Shown here: piece after piece, positions 19,463-27,519 of the stretch
How positions within the stretch are numbered: the stretch's first letter is position 1
Layout of the letters: each line of letters starts with the position of its first letter
DNA from: Deltaproteobacteria bacterium
GTDB lineage: Bacteria > Myxococcota_A > Polyangia > Polyangiales > Polyangiaceae
Reading direction: 5' to 3'
Length of the DNA stretch: 64,000 nucleotides
NCBI GenBank assembly: GCA_003235365.1
Contig: QJWJ01000133.1
Span: forward strand, 57,065 to 121,064
Made by a program: the position numbers and the translations under genes
The notes under the pieces: model-generated
Told to the model about the DNA's origin: nothing
Database searches by the model: none
Seen by the model: the letters and a program-made list of their open reading frames with translations, nothing else

Positions 19463-20026
19463 TCAGCCTCTTGCTGCGCGTTGCCGGCCGCGCCCACCTC
19501 GGCCGACGAGCCTCGCCAGAGCCGGGTTTTCGCTCATGCGCGCCGCCAGCCGCTGGTCGATCGGTGCCCGCCGCAGGTGAGTGACCGCGAGTGCCAGCGC
19601 GTCCGCGGCATCCGCAGGCGGAACTTCGTCCAAGCACAGCAACGCCTTGATCATCAGGGCGACCTGCTGCTTCTGGGCGCGCCCGTGGCCGGTAATCGAA
19701 GCCTTGACCAACGCCGGAGCGTATTCGGCTATTTGCACACCGCCACGCTGGAGGCAGACCAATACCACCCCACGGGCGTGTCCGAGTTTCGCCGCGGCCT
19801 GGGGGTCTTTGTGAAAGAACAGCGATTCGACGGATCCAACGGTGGGCTGATGCCGTTCGATCACTTCGACCAGTTGCCGCTCGATGAGCACCAAGCGTTC
19901 CGGAAGCGGCAGCTGCTCGTTGGCGCGTATCACGCCGTGAGCCACGTGCCGCATACGATTGGCTGCCCCGGAGACGAGGCCCCAGCCGAGATAGCGAGTG
20001 CCGGGGTCGATTCCGAGAACGAGCAT
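19463..20026 (-). CDS. ruvC: Holliday junction resolvase RuvC
   Basis: RuvC cuts Holliday junctions in recombination together with RuvAB. It has 187 residues from the ATG at 20026. The RNase-H-like active site is complete: Asp7 in LGIDPGT, Glu67 in VGSVESLFF, and Asp139 and Asp142 in ADAADALALAVTH. Other conserved blocks are the AAKLGHARGV segment and VKASITGHGRAQKQQV. The Arg-rich C-terminus (RGGRGRQRAARG) is an extension. The open frame extends upstream to 20164, but those residues are not part of the family. ruvA and ruvB are not adjacent. Confidence 0.95.
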   Translation of the reverse strand: MLVLGIDPGTRYLGWGLVSGAANRMRHVAHGVIRANEQLPLPERLVLIERQLVEVIERHQPTVGSVESLFFHKDPQAAAKLGHARGVVLVCLQRGGVQIAEYAPALVKASITGHGRAQKQQVALMIKALLCLDEVPPADAADALALAVTHLRRAPIDQRLAARMSENPALARLVGRGGRGRQRAARG

Positions 20027-20238
20027 GAGGGCAGTGTCGGGTAGCTGGCGGAGTGGCCCGCGCCGTCGGAAAGACGGCGGAAAGCCGCGGAAATCGGCGT
20101 TCGGGAAACGCGAATCGCGAGCGAGTCTAGGCTGCTGCCGTCTAAAAGACCACAAATACGGCACTTTTGTTCAGGATAGGTTCCGATGGGGACACCGGGC
20201 TAGGAACCGCCTCCCCCGACTCACTCATCCACATCCTC

Positions 20239-20796
20239 ATGCTCACTAGCAAACAACGCACCTTTCTCCGCGCCCAAGCGCACCTACTCGAACCCGTCGT
20301 TCAGATCGGTAAGTTGGGGATCACCGAGGCCGCAGTTCGCCAAGTGGCAGAGCAACTGCGAGCTCATGAGCTGATCAAGGTGCGCTTCGCACGTGAGGCA
20401 CCAGTTGGGGCGCGCGACGCGGGCGCGGATCTCGCGACGCAAAGCGAAAGCGAACTCATCCAGTGCACGGGACGGATCATCGTGCTGTATCGACGGCACG
20501 AGAAGAAGCCCAAGATCGCCCTACCCGGGACCAAGGCGTTCGAAGTCGACGAAAGCGCTGAGCGCAAGCGCGACCCGCGCCTGAGCCTACGTCGACGCCA
20601 CGCCGAAAACCGAAAAAAGGCCAGCGCTCGTGGCACCAAGTCGACCGGCTCCGGCAGAGTCGCCAAGGCAGCGGCGAAGGCGAGCGGACCCAAGGCCCAA
20701 TCCAGCACGCCCCGCAGCAAGGCAGCGGCGAAGACGAGAACACCGCGGAGCCGAGCCGCCAAATCCCGCACGGGTCAAGTGAACGAAGCAGACTGA
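20239..20796 (+). CDS. YhbY/CRM-domain RNA-binding protein with a basic tail
   Basis: 185 residues from the ATG at 20239. The N-terminal about 100 residues form a CRM (YhbY) domain: LTSKQRTFLRAQAHLLEPVVQIGKLGIT with the GxxG-type loop, the helix AAVRQVAEQLRAHELIKVRF, and IIVLYRRHEKKPKIALP. Such proteins bind 50S precursors. The remaining 85 residues are a disordered Lys/Arg/Ala/Ser/Thr tail (KAAAKASGPK and AAKTRTPRSRAAKSR), histone-like in composition and probably extra RNA- or DNA-binding. It faces ruvC divergently and precedes orn on the same strand by 105 bases, consistent with an RNA-metabolism pair. Confidence 0.85.
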   Translation: MLTSKQRTFLRAQAHLLEPVVQIGKLGITEAAVRQVAEQLRAHELIKVRFAREAPVGARDAGADLATQSESELIQCTGRIIVLYRRHEKKPKIALPGTKAFEVDESAERKRDPRLSLRRRHAENRKKASARGTKSTGSGRVAKAAAKASGPKAQSSTPRSKAAAKTRTPRSRAAKSRTGQVNEAD

Positions 20797-20901
20797 GCAC
20801 CGATCCCCCGGGGGCGGCAGCCTCGTCGCGGCGTTTCGCGATGCGGCACTCGACGAAGGTGCTTGGATGTGCCGCGGGCCTGTGCTTCAACCAACGGCAC
20901 C

Positions 20902-21447
20902 ATGGCACAGCAAAGCAGCGAGAACCTCGTCTGGTTGGATCTGGAGATGACGGGCCTCGACGTCGAGGAGCACCGCATCGTCCAGGCTGCGGTGATCATC
21001 ACCAATGGCAAACTCGAGCCGCTCGAAGAGTTCTGCTGTGACGTCTGGCAGCCGGACTCGGTGCTCGAAGGGATGGGTCCGTTCGTGCGCGCCATGCACG
21101 AGAAGAACGGCTTGGTCACCCGGGTGCGCGCATCCAAACTCGACACTGCCGACGCCGAGAAGAAGCTGCTGGCAATCGTCGCCCAGTGGTGCCCCTACCC
21201 CGCTACGTTGTGTGGCAACAGCATTTGGTCGGATCGCAAGTTCATCGACCGCCACATGCCCGCCCTCGCCGGCTACTTGCACTACCGCATGGTCGACGTC
21301 AGCACGCTCAAGGTGCTGGCAACACGCTGGTACGGCGCCGAAGCGGTCTACGCAAAGCCCACGGACGGTGAGCACGACGCTCTGTTCGACATCAAGAACT
21401 CGATTGCCGAACTGGCCCACTACCGCCGCACGCTGATGGTCGAGTAA
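20902..21447 (+). CDS. orn: Oligoribonuclease
   Basis: 3'-5' exonuclease that degrades 2-5 nucleotide RNA fragments and pGpG from cyclic-di-GMP turnover. It has 181 residues from the ATG at 20902 (MAQQSSENLVW). The DEDDh active site is visible: Asp13 and Glu15 in LDLEMTGLD, a middle Asp in the CGNSIWSDRKFIDRHMP block, and His/Asp in DGEHDALFDI. Length and motif order match the family throughout. An upstream in-frame ATG at 20863 adds residues unlike the family. It ends 28 bases before the stop of a convergent small gene. Confidence 0.95.
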   Translation: MAQQSSENLVWLDLEMTGLDVEEHRIVQAAVIITNGKLEPLEEFCCDVWQPDSVLEGMGPFVRAMHEKNGLVTRVRASKLDTADAEKKLLAIVAQWCPYPATLCGNSIWSDRKFIDRHMPALAGYLHYRMVDVSTLKVLATRWYGAEAVYAKPTDGEHDALFDIKNSIAELAHYRRTLMVE

Positions 21448-21475
21448 CCCCCGTCGGACTCGACGTCAGGCGTGT

Positions 21476-21760
21476 TCAGCTGACCCGAGCGACACTGCGG
21501 GCAAACGCGTTGAGCTGCTGGCTCAACCCGCGATCCAGAGCTTTCGCGATGCGTTGCTTGGGCAGAGGCCGGCACTTGCGGATCCCCGGACGCGGCGCGG
21601 CAGCGGGTTCGGGCTGAGTCAACGCATCGACGAACTCGAAGCGAAGCTGCTCGGGCAATTGCTGGACGACGCGCTGAGCGAACTCGGGGTGCCGGCGAGC
21701 GGTGGCGATCAATGCCTGAACTCGAGAGCTCGCCCCGCGGGAAGACTTGTTCTGGGACAT
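21476..21760 (-). CDS. Small hypothetical protein
   Basis: 94 residues from the ATG at 21760, not recognised. The N-terminal half is helical with a regular hydrophobic pattern (VQALIATARRHPEFAQRVVQQLPEQLRFEFVDAL). The second half is Pro/Ala then basic (GIRKCRPLPKQRIAKALDRGLSQQL). It has no signal and no membrane segment. No good Shine-Dalgarno is visible, so coding is supported only by the amphipathic pattern and by its fit in the gap between orn and tcdA. Confidence 0.45.
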   Translation of the reverse strand: MSQNKSSRGASSRVQALIATARRHPEFAQRVVQQLPEQLRFEFVDALTQPEPAAAPRPGIRKCRPLPKQRIAKALDRGLSQQLNAFARSVARVS

Positions 21761-21855
21761 GGTCTCGGGCAGGTAACCCAAGCGACACCCCCCGGCCAAA
21801 TTTGCAACGGTTTGCGGAGGTTGCCCCCGATTGTCGCCCCGTGTGGGCGCGCAGT

Positions 21856-22833
21856 TCAGCGACCGATGAGCCGTCGTACCACGACGCTTGCGGCAGTCAG
21901 ACCAAACGTGCCCGTCAAGAACGCGGCAGTGCCGTCGATGCGAGCACGACGGTCACAGTCGTGCAACCCGTTCTTGCCTCCCGGACATACGCAGCGAAAT
22001 CCCGTCCCCTCGTCGTACGCGAGCGGACTCGGTGCAATCGGCTCCTCGATGCTGAACACCGCGTCGACACCAATCGGCTGCCCCTTGACGACATCGATGT
22101 CGTGCTGCTCCCGCAGCAACTTGCGCAGGGCGCGTGCGAACGGATCCTTGATGGTGTTGCTCAAATCATCGACCTGGATCTTCGTGGGATCCAGCCGGGC
22201 AGCAGCGCCCATCGACGAAACAATCGGGATCCCGCGGCGATGACACGTCGCTACCAAGTGCGCCTTGGCGGTGAGATTGTCGATGGCGTCAATCACGAAG
22301 TCGATGTGCCCCTGCAAGATCCGCTCGCTGTTCTGAGCGTTGTAGAAAACGGGCACCGCCTCGACGCTTCCAGTGGGGTGGATGAGCCGCAAGCGCTCCG
22401 CCATCACGTCGACCTTTTGGCGACCGACGGTGCCTTTCATGGTGTGGAGCTGGCGGTTCGTGTTGGTCACGCACACCTTGTCGAAGTCCACGAGCACCAG
22501 CTGCCCGACGGCGCTGCGCGCCAGCGCCTCGGCAGCGAAGGACCCCACCCCGCCGACGCCGATCACCAGCACGCGCGCGCCCATCAAACGATGGAGCCCA
22601 GGCTCACTGAACAACCGGGCGGCGCGGTCGAAACGCCGATGGGTACGGTACTCGGTTTCGGGCTCGGCCGCGTCGGTGAGCACGGTTTCTGCCGCGGAGA
22701 GGGCTCCCAGCGACGCGAGACTCGCTCGGTCATCAGCGGACGACACGGAGGCAGCTGCGGCCGCGCGGCTCCACTCCGTGGTGTCGTCTTCATCCGTGGG
22801 CTTGCGGGTGTCCGCGGTCAGGGGCAGTTGCAT
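21856..22833 (-). CDS. tcdA: ThiF/MoeB-family tRNA threonylcarbamoyladenosine dehydratase (TcdA-like)
   Basis: E1-like enzyme that, in the TcdA subfamily, uses ATP to cyclise t6A37 in tRNA. It has 325 residues: a 60-residue Ala/Ser/Asp-rich extension, then HRRFDRAARLFSEPGL. The Rossmann ATP site is RVLVIGVGGVGSFAAEAL, the adenylate pocket VLVDFDKVCVTNTNRQ, and the core FVIDAIDNLTAKAHLV. SSMGAAARLDPTKIQV and RCVCPGGKNGLHDC are typical of the TcdA/CsdL group rather than ThiF or MoeB. The N-terminal extension is unusual; a shorter start inside it is possible. It is co-directional with the tatD-like gene 74 bases upstream. Confidence 0.87.
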   Translation of the reverse strand: MQLPLTADTRKPTDEDDTTEWSRAAAAASVSSADDRASLASLGALSAAETVLTDAAEPETEYRTHRRFDRAARLFSEPGLHRLMGARVLVIGVGGVGSFAAEALARSAVGQLVLVDFDKVCVTNTNRQLHTMKGTVGRQKVDVMAERLRLIHPTGSVEAVPVFYNAQNSERILQGHIDFVIDAIDNLTAKAHLVATCHRRGIPIVSSMGAAARLDPTKIQVDDLSNTIKDPFARALRKLLREQHDIDVVKGQPIGVDAVFSIEEPIAPSPLAYDEGTGFRCVCPGGKNGLHDCDRRARIDGTAAFLTGTFGLTAASVVVRRLIGR

Positions 22834-22907
22834 CGGCTCTTCTCGGGGGCGGCAGGGTGTAGCCTACCCCCCTCGCCTTGTCGAGGCACTGGCCAAGCTG
22901 CGGCCGC

Positions 22908-23711
22908 TCACGCCGCCGCCATGCCGACGCCGAATAGGCGAAGAGCGTTCGCTCGAGTCGACTCGGCGAGTGCGTCCAAGGGGATGTTGCGGAGCGAAGC
23001 AACCGTTTCGGCCACTTGCAGCAACGCCGCGGGCTCGTTGCGACGGCCCGGGCCGCCACCGCCGATCGGTTGGTCCGGTGCATCGGTCTCCAACAGAAGC
23101 TGCTGCGGCTCGACTCGACGAACGGAATCTCTGGCGCGTCGAGCTCGGTCGGAGACCACCGCACCACCAAAGCCGAAACTGAAACCGAGGCGGGCGTAGC
23201 GGGGGACCAGCTCCGCAGAGCCGGAGTAGCTGTGCAAGATACCACCTGCGGGCAGCGGTCCGCGGCGTTCGAGCAACTGCAGCATCCGACCGTGCGCGCC
23301 GACGACGTGCACGACGATTGGCGCGCCGAGCAGTCGTGCGATGTCGAGATGAGCCTCGAGGACACCAACCTGCACCTCGAGGTCCGGACCGCCACGCTTC
23401 GCCAACCGCGCGTCGAGTCCGCACTCACCGACGGCACACGCGCCCAGCTGCCGATAGCATTGGGGCAACGAGTCCAACGCCTGCCGCCAGTGCGCCGGTG
23501 TCGATTCCTCCAAATGGTACGGGTGTAACCCGACTCCCCAACACAGGCCTGGCAATCCCGCCAACTGCCGCGCCACTCGTCGCCACTGCGCCGGGCTCAC
23601 ACCGGGGACGAACGCCCCATCCACGCCGAGCCGCTGCGCTCGATCCCACACCGCCGCTCGGTCGCCGTCGAACGACGCAAAATCCAGGTGACAATGGCTG
23701 TCGAACCACAC
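22908..23711 (-). CDS. tatD: TatD-family metal-dependent hydrolase (DNase)
   Basis: 267 residues of the amidohydrolase-fold TatD family, metal-dependent nucleases linked to DNA repair and quality control. Metal ligands are visible: His6 and His8 in FDSHCHLDF, Glu in AVGECGLD, His in VVHVVGAHG, His in ILHSYSGS, and Asp in LLLETDAPDQP. The typical GVGLHPY segment is present. It is slightly diverged from MutM-like TatD (VVHVVGAHG instead of VIHTRDA), so it may belong to a side branch. It probably lies in an operon with the downstream tcdA-like gene. Confidence 0.9.
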   Translation of the reverse strand: MWFDSHCHLDFASFDGDRAAVWDRAQRLGVDGAFVPGVSPAQWRRVARQLAGLPGLCWGVGLHPYHLEESTPAHWRQALDSLPQCYRQLGACAVGECGLDARLAKRGGPDLEVQVGVLEAHLDIARLLGAPIVVHVVGAHGRMLQLLERRGPLPAGGILHSYSGSAELVPRYARLGFSFGFGGAVVSDRARRARDSVRRVEPQQLLLETDAPDQPIGGGGPGRRNEPAALLQVAETVASLRNIPLDALAESTRANALRLFGVGMAAA

Positions 23712-23774
23712 GCGCTACACGCTACAGCGACTTGCCGCGGCTCGTAACGGCAAGTCGCGAGCGTGTGGGTCGTT

Positions 23775-24581
23775 TCAGCCGGTGCCGAGCAGCCGCAGTG
23801 GGCTGTAGAGCTCAGTCTCACCGGAAATGCTGCTGCTGGCGGACGCCCCGGTCGCTGCGGTAACCGACGGTTGGAAGCGATAGCCGAGGCGACGACGCGA
23901 CAAGATGCAGGCCTGGTTTTCGCCGAGAGCCTTGCGAATGTTGCTGACGTGAACCCGCACGAGTGAGTCGCTCGAGTGCGCACCGACGTGCAAGACACGC
24001 TGACGCAGTTCGGCTTCGCCGACCCAGCGCCCCTGATTGACCATGAGATACTGCAGGATTCTCGATTCGGCGGCGCGAAGGCGCACAGCCTGACCGCACA
24101 CGTGAACCGTGCCGGCGACGGCGGGAGCCGGTGGAGTGAGAGTTCGGGACGTGAAGTCCCTCGAAACGCGTCGCAGTGAGGCCTGTAGGAAGGCGAGGAT
24201 CAGCTTCTTGTCCATCGCCAAAGGCAGCCAGATGTCAGCGCCGCCACCGAGCAGGTCCGTCGCAGCTTCGGAACACGCCTCGGCGGACAACACGCACAAC
24301 GTCACCCCGGGGCTGGCGCGTCGAATCTTACGGACCTTTTCCAGACCGTCCGGAGCACCGTCACACAACAGCAGCACCAGCGTCGGGAGTGTCGTCCGAG
24401 CCAGTGCGTCTACACAGACACGCGCGTCGACCGCTTGAAACGGGCAGTCCAGACGCTGCAGCACATCGGCGATGTGCGCCTCCAGGCGGCGGTCCCCAAC
24501 CAAGAGCACGGGGGTTTCGGTGCGAGTCGCTGGTTCTGCGCTGTTTTCGAGCCAGGTGCTCGAGGGCGGGGTGTTGCTCAT
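23775..24581 (-). CDS. OmpR-type winged-helix regulator with degenerate receiver domain
   Basis: 268 residues. Residues 24-135 fold like a receiver (VLLVGDRRLEAHIADVLQRLD and onward), but key phosphorylation residues are missing. The acidic pair after beta-1 is Gly-Asp, the region of the phospho-Asp reads LLLCDGAPDG, and the conserved Lys after beta-5 is replaced (LPLAMDKK). The C-terminal winged helix (about 155-240) is intact: VRLRAAESRILQYLMVNQGRW, VRVHVSNIRKALGE and the LSRRRLGYRF wing. It is therefore a probable phosphorylation-independent regulator, controlled by level, binding or another modification. No histidine kinase is adjacent; a Ser/Thr kinase gene lies divergently 430 bases away. 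Confidence 0.8.
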   Translation of the reverse strand: MSNTPPSSTWLENSAEPATRTETPVLLVGDRRLEAHIADVLQRLDCPFQAVDARVCVDALARTTLPTLVLLLCDGAPDGLEKVRKIRRASPGVTLCVLSAEACSEAATDLLGGGADIWLPLAMDKKLILAFLQASLRRVSRDFTSRTLTPPAPAVAGTVHVCGQAVRLRAAESRILQYLMVNQGRWVGEAELRQRVLHVGAHSSDSLVRVHVSNIRKALGENQACILSRRRLGYRFQPSVTAATGASASSSISGETELYSPLRLLGTG

Positions 24582-25010
24582 GTCGGTTCAGTGCCTCGGG
24601 GAAAGGGCGGACTGGGCCACCAGCCGCGGTAGGTGGGAGTGGTTCAGTGCATGGGTCGTGCCAGCGCCGTCGCGCGATGGACCTGGCGAAACCGTGGCGC
24701 CTACGCTGCGAAGACCGCCGGACAACTCGGGCAACTCGGGCAAAGCAGGCAACTCGGGCGTCGAGCGTCCGGACTCGGGCGTCGTATGACGCGAGCAAGT
24801 CGGCGAAACAGTGGATCGGCCACGGGACCAGTGGTCGTTGCCGGGCGACGCAGCCGCGCCCCGCCTTCGTGGGGCAGTCGACCCGAGGCTGTTTCACACC
24901 TCCTTGCTACGGAGACGCAGGCACCGTACACCCGGAGCGGAGGTTCGGCGCCTGCGCCCAGGGCGGAGCCTCAGCGCTCCCTCGGGGGTGCCAGCCCAAT
25001 CCGCTGACCC
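24582..25010. other. Divergent intergenic region between regulator and kinase genes
   Basis: About 430 bases between the starts of the pseudo-receiver regulator (minus) and the Ser/Thr kinase (plus). I see no supportable gene. It contains a short 9-base tandem repeat (24723-24758, listed separately). The region presumably carries both promoters, and the neighbouring winged-helix regulator is an obvious candidate to bind here. Confidence 0.35.
24723..24758. repeat. 9-base direct repeat, four units
   Basis: Four consecutive 9-mers: CAACTCGGG, CAACTCGGG, the diverged CAAAGCAGG, and CAACTCGGG, followed by a related ACTCGGGC at 24773. They sit between divergent regulator and kinase genes, so they could be tandem binding sites; they could equally be a chance low-complexity patch. 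Confidence 0.55.
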
Positions 25011-26537
25011 GTGCCCGTCGCCAAACCGCCTGAAGTCTTGGAGCCCGATCCCTCGCTCGGCGAGGCCGGGCTGTACGCGGGTCGGATCATCGACGGCAAG
25101 TACCGGCTGCTCTCTCATCTCGGCTCGGGCGGCATGGGAAATGTGTTCGCCGCCGAACACGTGGAACTCGGCAAGCGCTTCGCGCTGAAGTTTCTGCGCT
25201 CCGACGCGACGAGCAAACCCAATGCAATCAAGCGCTTCGAACGCGAAGCGCAAATGCTCGCCAAACTGACCCACGAAAACGTGGTGAGCCTCCTGGACAT
25301 CGGCTTCGAATCGGACGGGCCGTCGTATCTGGTCTTGGAGTTCATCGCTGGTCGGACCTTGCGCAGCGAGTTGAAGTCCGGCCCGCTGCCGACCGAACGA
25401 TTGCTGATCCTGGCAACCCAGGTCGCGCGTGGTTTGGCGGCAGCACACGAGGCTGGGATGATCCACCGCGATCTCAAGCCAGAGAACATCATGCTCACCG
25501 AGCATGCCGACGGAAGACCGCTCGTGAAGCTCTTGGACTTCGGCGTCGCTCGCCCCTACGAGAGCAGCACCGATACACTGACGCTGACGGGGCAGGCCTT
25601 GGGTACCGCCGCGTACATGTCCCCGGAGCAGGCGCGAGGCGAACACGACGTCGACGCTCGCAGCGACGTCTACGCTCTGGGAATCATCGTCTACGAGTCG
25701 CTGGCCGGTGTGCGCCCCTACGACGGCAGCTCCTACAACGAGACGCTGTTTCGCATCCTCAACCAGAGCCACGTGTCGCTCAGCTCGCTTCGCCCAGACC
25801 TACCCGCCAAGATCGACGACGTCATCGACCGCGCCCTGGCCAAGTACGCGCGCGACCGCTTCGACTCGCCGTGGTCCTTCGTCATGGCCCTTCAGCAGTT
25901 GCTGCGCGGAACGATCGCTCGCAGCAACGGCGCGGTGGGCGACACAGCGGACGCTCTGAGCCTGGGCGGGACGTTCAGTTCGGCGTTCCAAAGCCAGGAG
26001 ATGCTGTCGAGTCTCGACTTTCGCGTCCCGCCGCCGGCAACCAACTGGGTTTGGCCAGCGGTGGCGGCCATGGGCGGTCTGCTCGTTGGGGGTACCGTCA
26101 TGTGGCTGCTGGCTCCATCGACTCACGATGCCGCGAACGCAAAGCCGTCAGGCGAGGCAACGTCCATCGACGTCGCGTCTTCGGCAAGCGCCTCGGCGTC
26201 CACGACCGACAACAGCCCGCCGTCGCCACCGCCACCACCGCCAGGCGTGACTCCGGCGTCGCCAGCGCCCTCGGTGACAGAAATGCTGCAAGCATCGAAC
26301 GAGCCGAGAACACCGAAGCCAGCCGACGCGCAGAAACCGAAGGTCCAACGCAATCCCACCAGTGGCGCGACCCGTCCCCCATCCCTCGCACGGCCGACTC
26401 GCGATCCGTCACCCATCACTCCCTCGGGGACGCGCCCCCAACCGGAACCGTCAACCAGCAGCGTGCCCGCTCCGAAGCGCCCCTCGCTACTCGGTGGCGA
26501 TTACGGAGAGAGCCCCTACTCTTCCGGCTCGAAATGA
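25011..26537 (+). CDS. Transmembrane Ser/Thr protein kinase
   Basis: 508 residues from a GTG at 25011. The Hanks-type kinase domain spans about 31-295: glycine loop LGSGGMGNVF, ATP-binding Lys60 (FALKFL), catalytic loop IHRDLKPEN with Asp154, DFG at 176-178 and the SPE at the end of the activation segment. All residues for activity are present, and it is an RD-type kinase. A juxtamembrane region leads to one membrane helix (about 346-367). A periplasmic part of about 140 residues follows that is Pro/Ser/Thr-rich and disordered, with no PASTA or other sensor domain visible. The stop overlaps the next ATG (ATGA), coupling it to a TPR-like envelope protein. Confidence 0.93.
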   Translation: MPVAKPPEVLEPDPSLGEAGLYAGRIIDGKYRLLSHLGSGGMGNVFAAEHVELGKRFALKFLRSDATSKPNAIKRFEREAQMLAKLTHENVVSLLDIGFESDGPSYLVLEFIAGRTLRSELKSGPLPTERLLILATQVARGLAAAHEAGMIHRDLKPENIMLTEHADGRPLVKLLDFGVARPYESSTDTLTLTGQALGTAAYMSPEQARGEHDVDARSDVYALGIIVYESLAGVRPYDGSSYNETLFRILNQSHVSLSSLRPDLPAKIDDVIDRALAKYARDRFDSPWSFVMALQQLLRGTIARSNGAVGDTADALSLGGTFSSAFQSQEMLSSLDFRVPPPATNWVWPAVAAMGGLLVGGTVMWLLAPSTHDAANAKPSGEATSIDVASSASASASTTDNSPPSPPPPPPGVTPASPAPSVTEMLQASNEPRTPKPADAQKPKVQRNPTSGATRPPSLARPTRDPSPITPSGTRPQPEPSTSSVPAPKRPSLLGGDYGESPYSSGSK

Positions 26538-27514
26538 GGCATCGGCAACATTCGATGACGCGATTCGAAAGCGTCGCCGCTCTTTCCATGGGCAGGCGGC
26601 TCTGCCAGACGCTACACGGCTTGGCATTGGTTTGTGCGCTCGCAAGGCCGGCCGCGGCGCAGGAAGAGAACCCCGACGAGCTGTACCGCCAAGGTGTCGA
26701 ACTGGCCAAGGCGGGCAAGCTCGACGAAGCTCGGACACGCTTCGAAGCCGCGTTCGAGTTGAGCCCTCACCCACGCGTGCTGTACACGCTGGCGAAAGTG
26801 TCGTTGGAAATGAACGACAAGGAGGCCGCCAAGCACTACTTGCGGCGCTACCTCGAAATGGATCTGAGCGTGGTTCCGCCCGACGAACCGGCGCAGGTCC
26901 GTGCCGCCCTCGAGGCCCTCGAGGCCGACGGCGAGGGCGCGCGGAGCAAGGCCAAACCACAGCCCGAAGTGGAACCTGACGTCGAGCCCGAACCGAAGCC
27001 AGAGCCGGAGCCCGAAACGGAACCAGAGCCGCAACCCGAGCCGGAAGCACAACCCGCGCCAATGCCACAACCGGCACCGCCAGTGATACGTCGCTCGAAC
27101 GTTACGCCGCCTTCCGCGCCGCCGGGCCCCCCGCACACCATTCCGCTCGTGTTCACCTCAGCCGGCGGTGCGACAATCCTTTCGGGCTTGGCGTTGTGGC
27201 TTTGGAACGATGCTTACTACTCTGGATTGAGTCAAGACCGGGACAGCCTTGCGCAAGACGCACCCAAGAACCCGACCCGCAGCGAGGAAGTCGCGGGCGC
27301 ATTGGACTACGCACGCGACGTCGGTGAGAACGACGGTGGGTTTGAAGCGGCAAAGCGCATCGACGTGGTCGCCTGGTCACTCGTGGGCGTCGGCGCCGCA
27401 TGCGTCGCCACGGGCGTCATCTGGTACCTGCTTTCGGACGACCCCCCCGCCGCCGACCAGGCGCGCCCCGTCGACGTCGCAGTCGTCCCCCGCGGCGTGG
27501 AGCTGCGGTGGTAG
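26534..27514 (+). CDS. TPR-like envelope protein with Pro/Glu linker and membrane segments
   Basis: About 326 residues from the ATG overlapping the kinase stop; the ATG at 26555 is an alternative. A signal-type hydrophobic stretch ends at ARPAAAQ. A TPR-like pair follows (DELYRQGVELAKAGKLDEARTRF and PHPRVLYTLAKVSLEMNDKEAAKHYL). Next is a linker of alternating Glu/Pro/Lys-Pro (about 140-180), then two hydrophobic helices, TIPLVFTSAGGATILSGLALWLW and VVAWSLVGVGAACVATGVIWYLL. This build (signal, TPR, Pro-Glu linker, paired helices) recurs next to Ser/Thr kinases in myxobacteria. A role as the kinase's envelope partner is an inference from the coupling. Confidence 0.78.
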   Translation: MRHRQHSMTRFESVAALSMGRRLCQTLHGLALVCALARPAAAQEENPDELYRQGVELAKAGKLDEARTRFEAAFELSPHPRVLYTLAKVSLEMNDKEAAKHYLRRYLEMDLSVVPPDEPAQVRAALEALEADGEGARSKAKPQPEVEPDVEPEPKPEPEPETEPEPQPEPEAQPAPMPQPAPPVIRRSNVTPPSAPPGPPHTIPLVFTSAGGATILSGLALWLWNDAYYSGLSQDRDSLAQDAPKNPTRSEEVAGALDYARDVGENDGGFEAAKRIDVVAWSLVGVGAACVATGVIWYLLSDDPPAADQARPVDVAVVPRGVELRW

Positions 27515-27519
27515 CGACT

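Noticed and set aside
21712..23199. 495-residue plus-strand open frame over tcdA and tatD
   Set aside because: Antisense of two clearly recognised genes; no signal or ribosome site.
24600..24800. Tandem 9-mers as a CRISPR-like array
   Set aside because: Units are only 9 bases with no spacers, and there are no cas genes in the window.
25871..26533. Upstream extension of the TPR-like gene through the kinase frame
   Set aside because: This part is out of frame with the kinase and has Arg-rich shadow composition; the real start is near 26534-26555.
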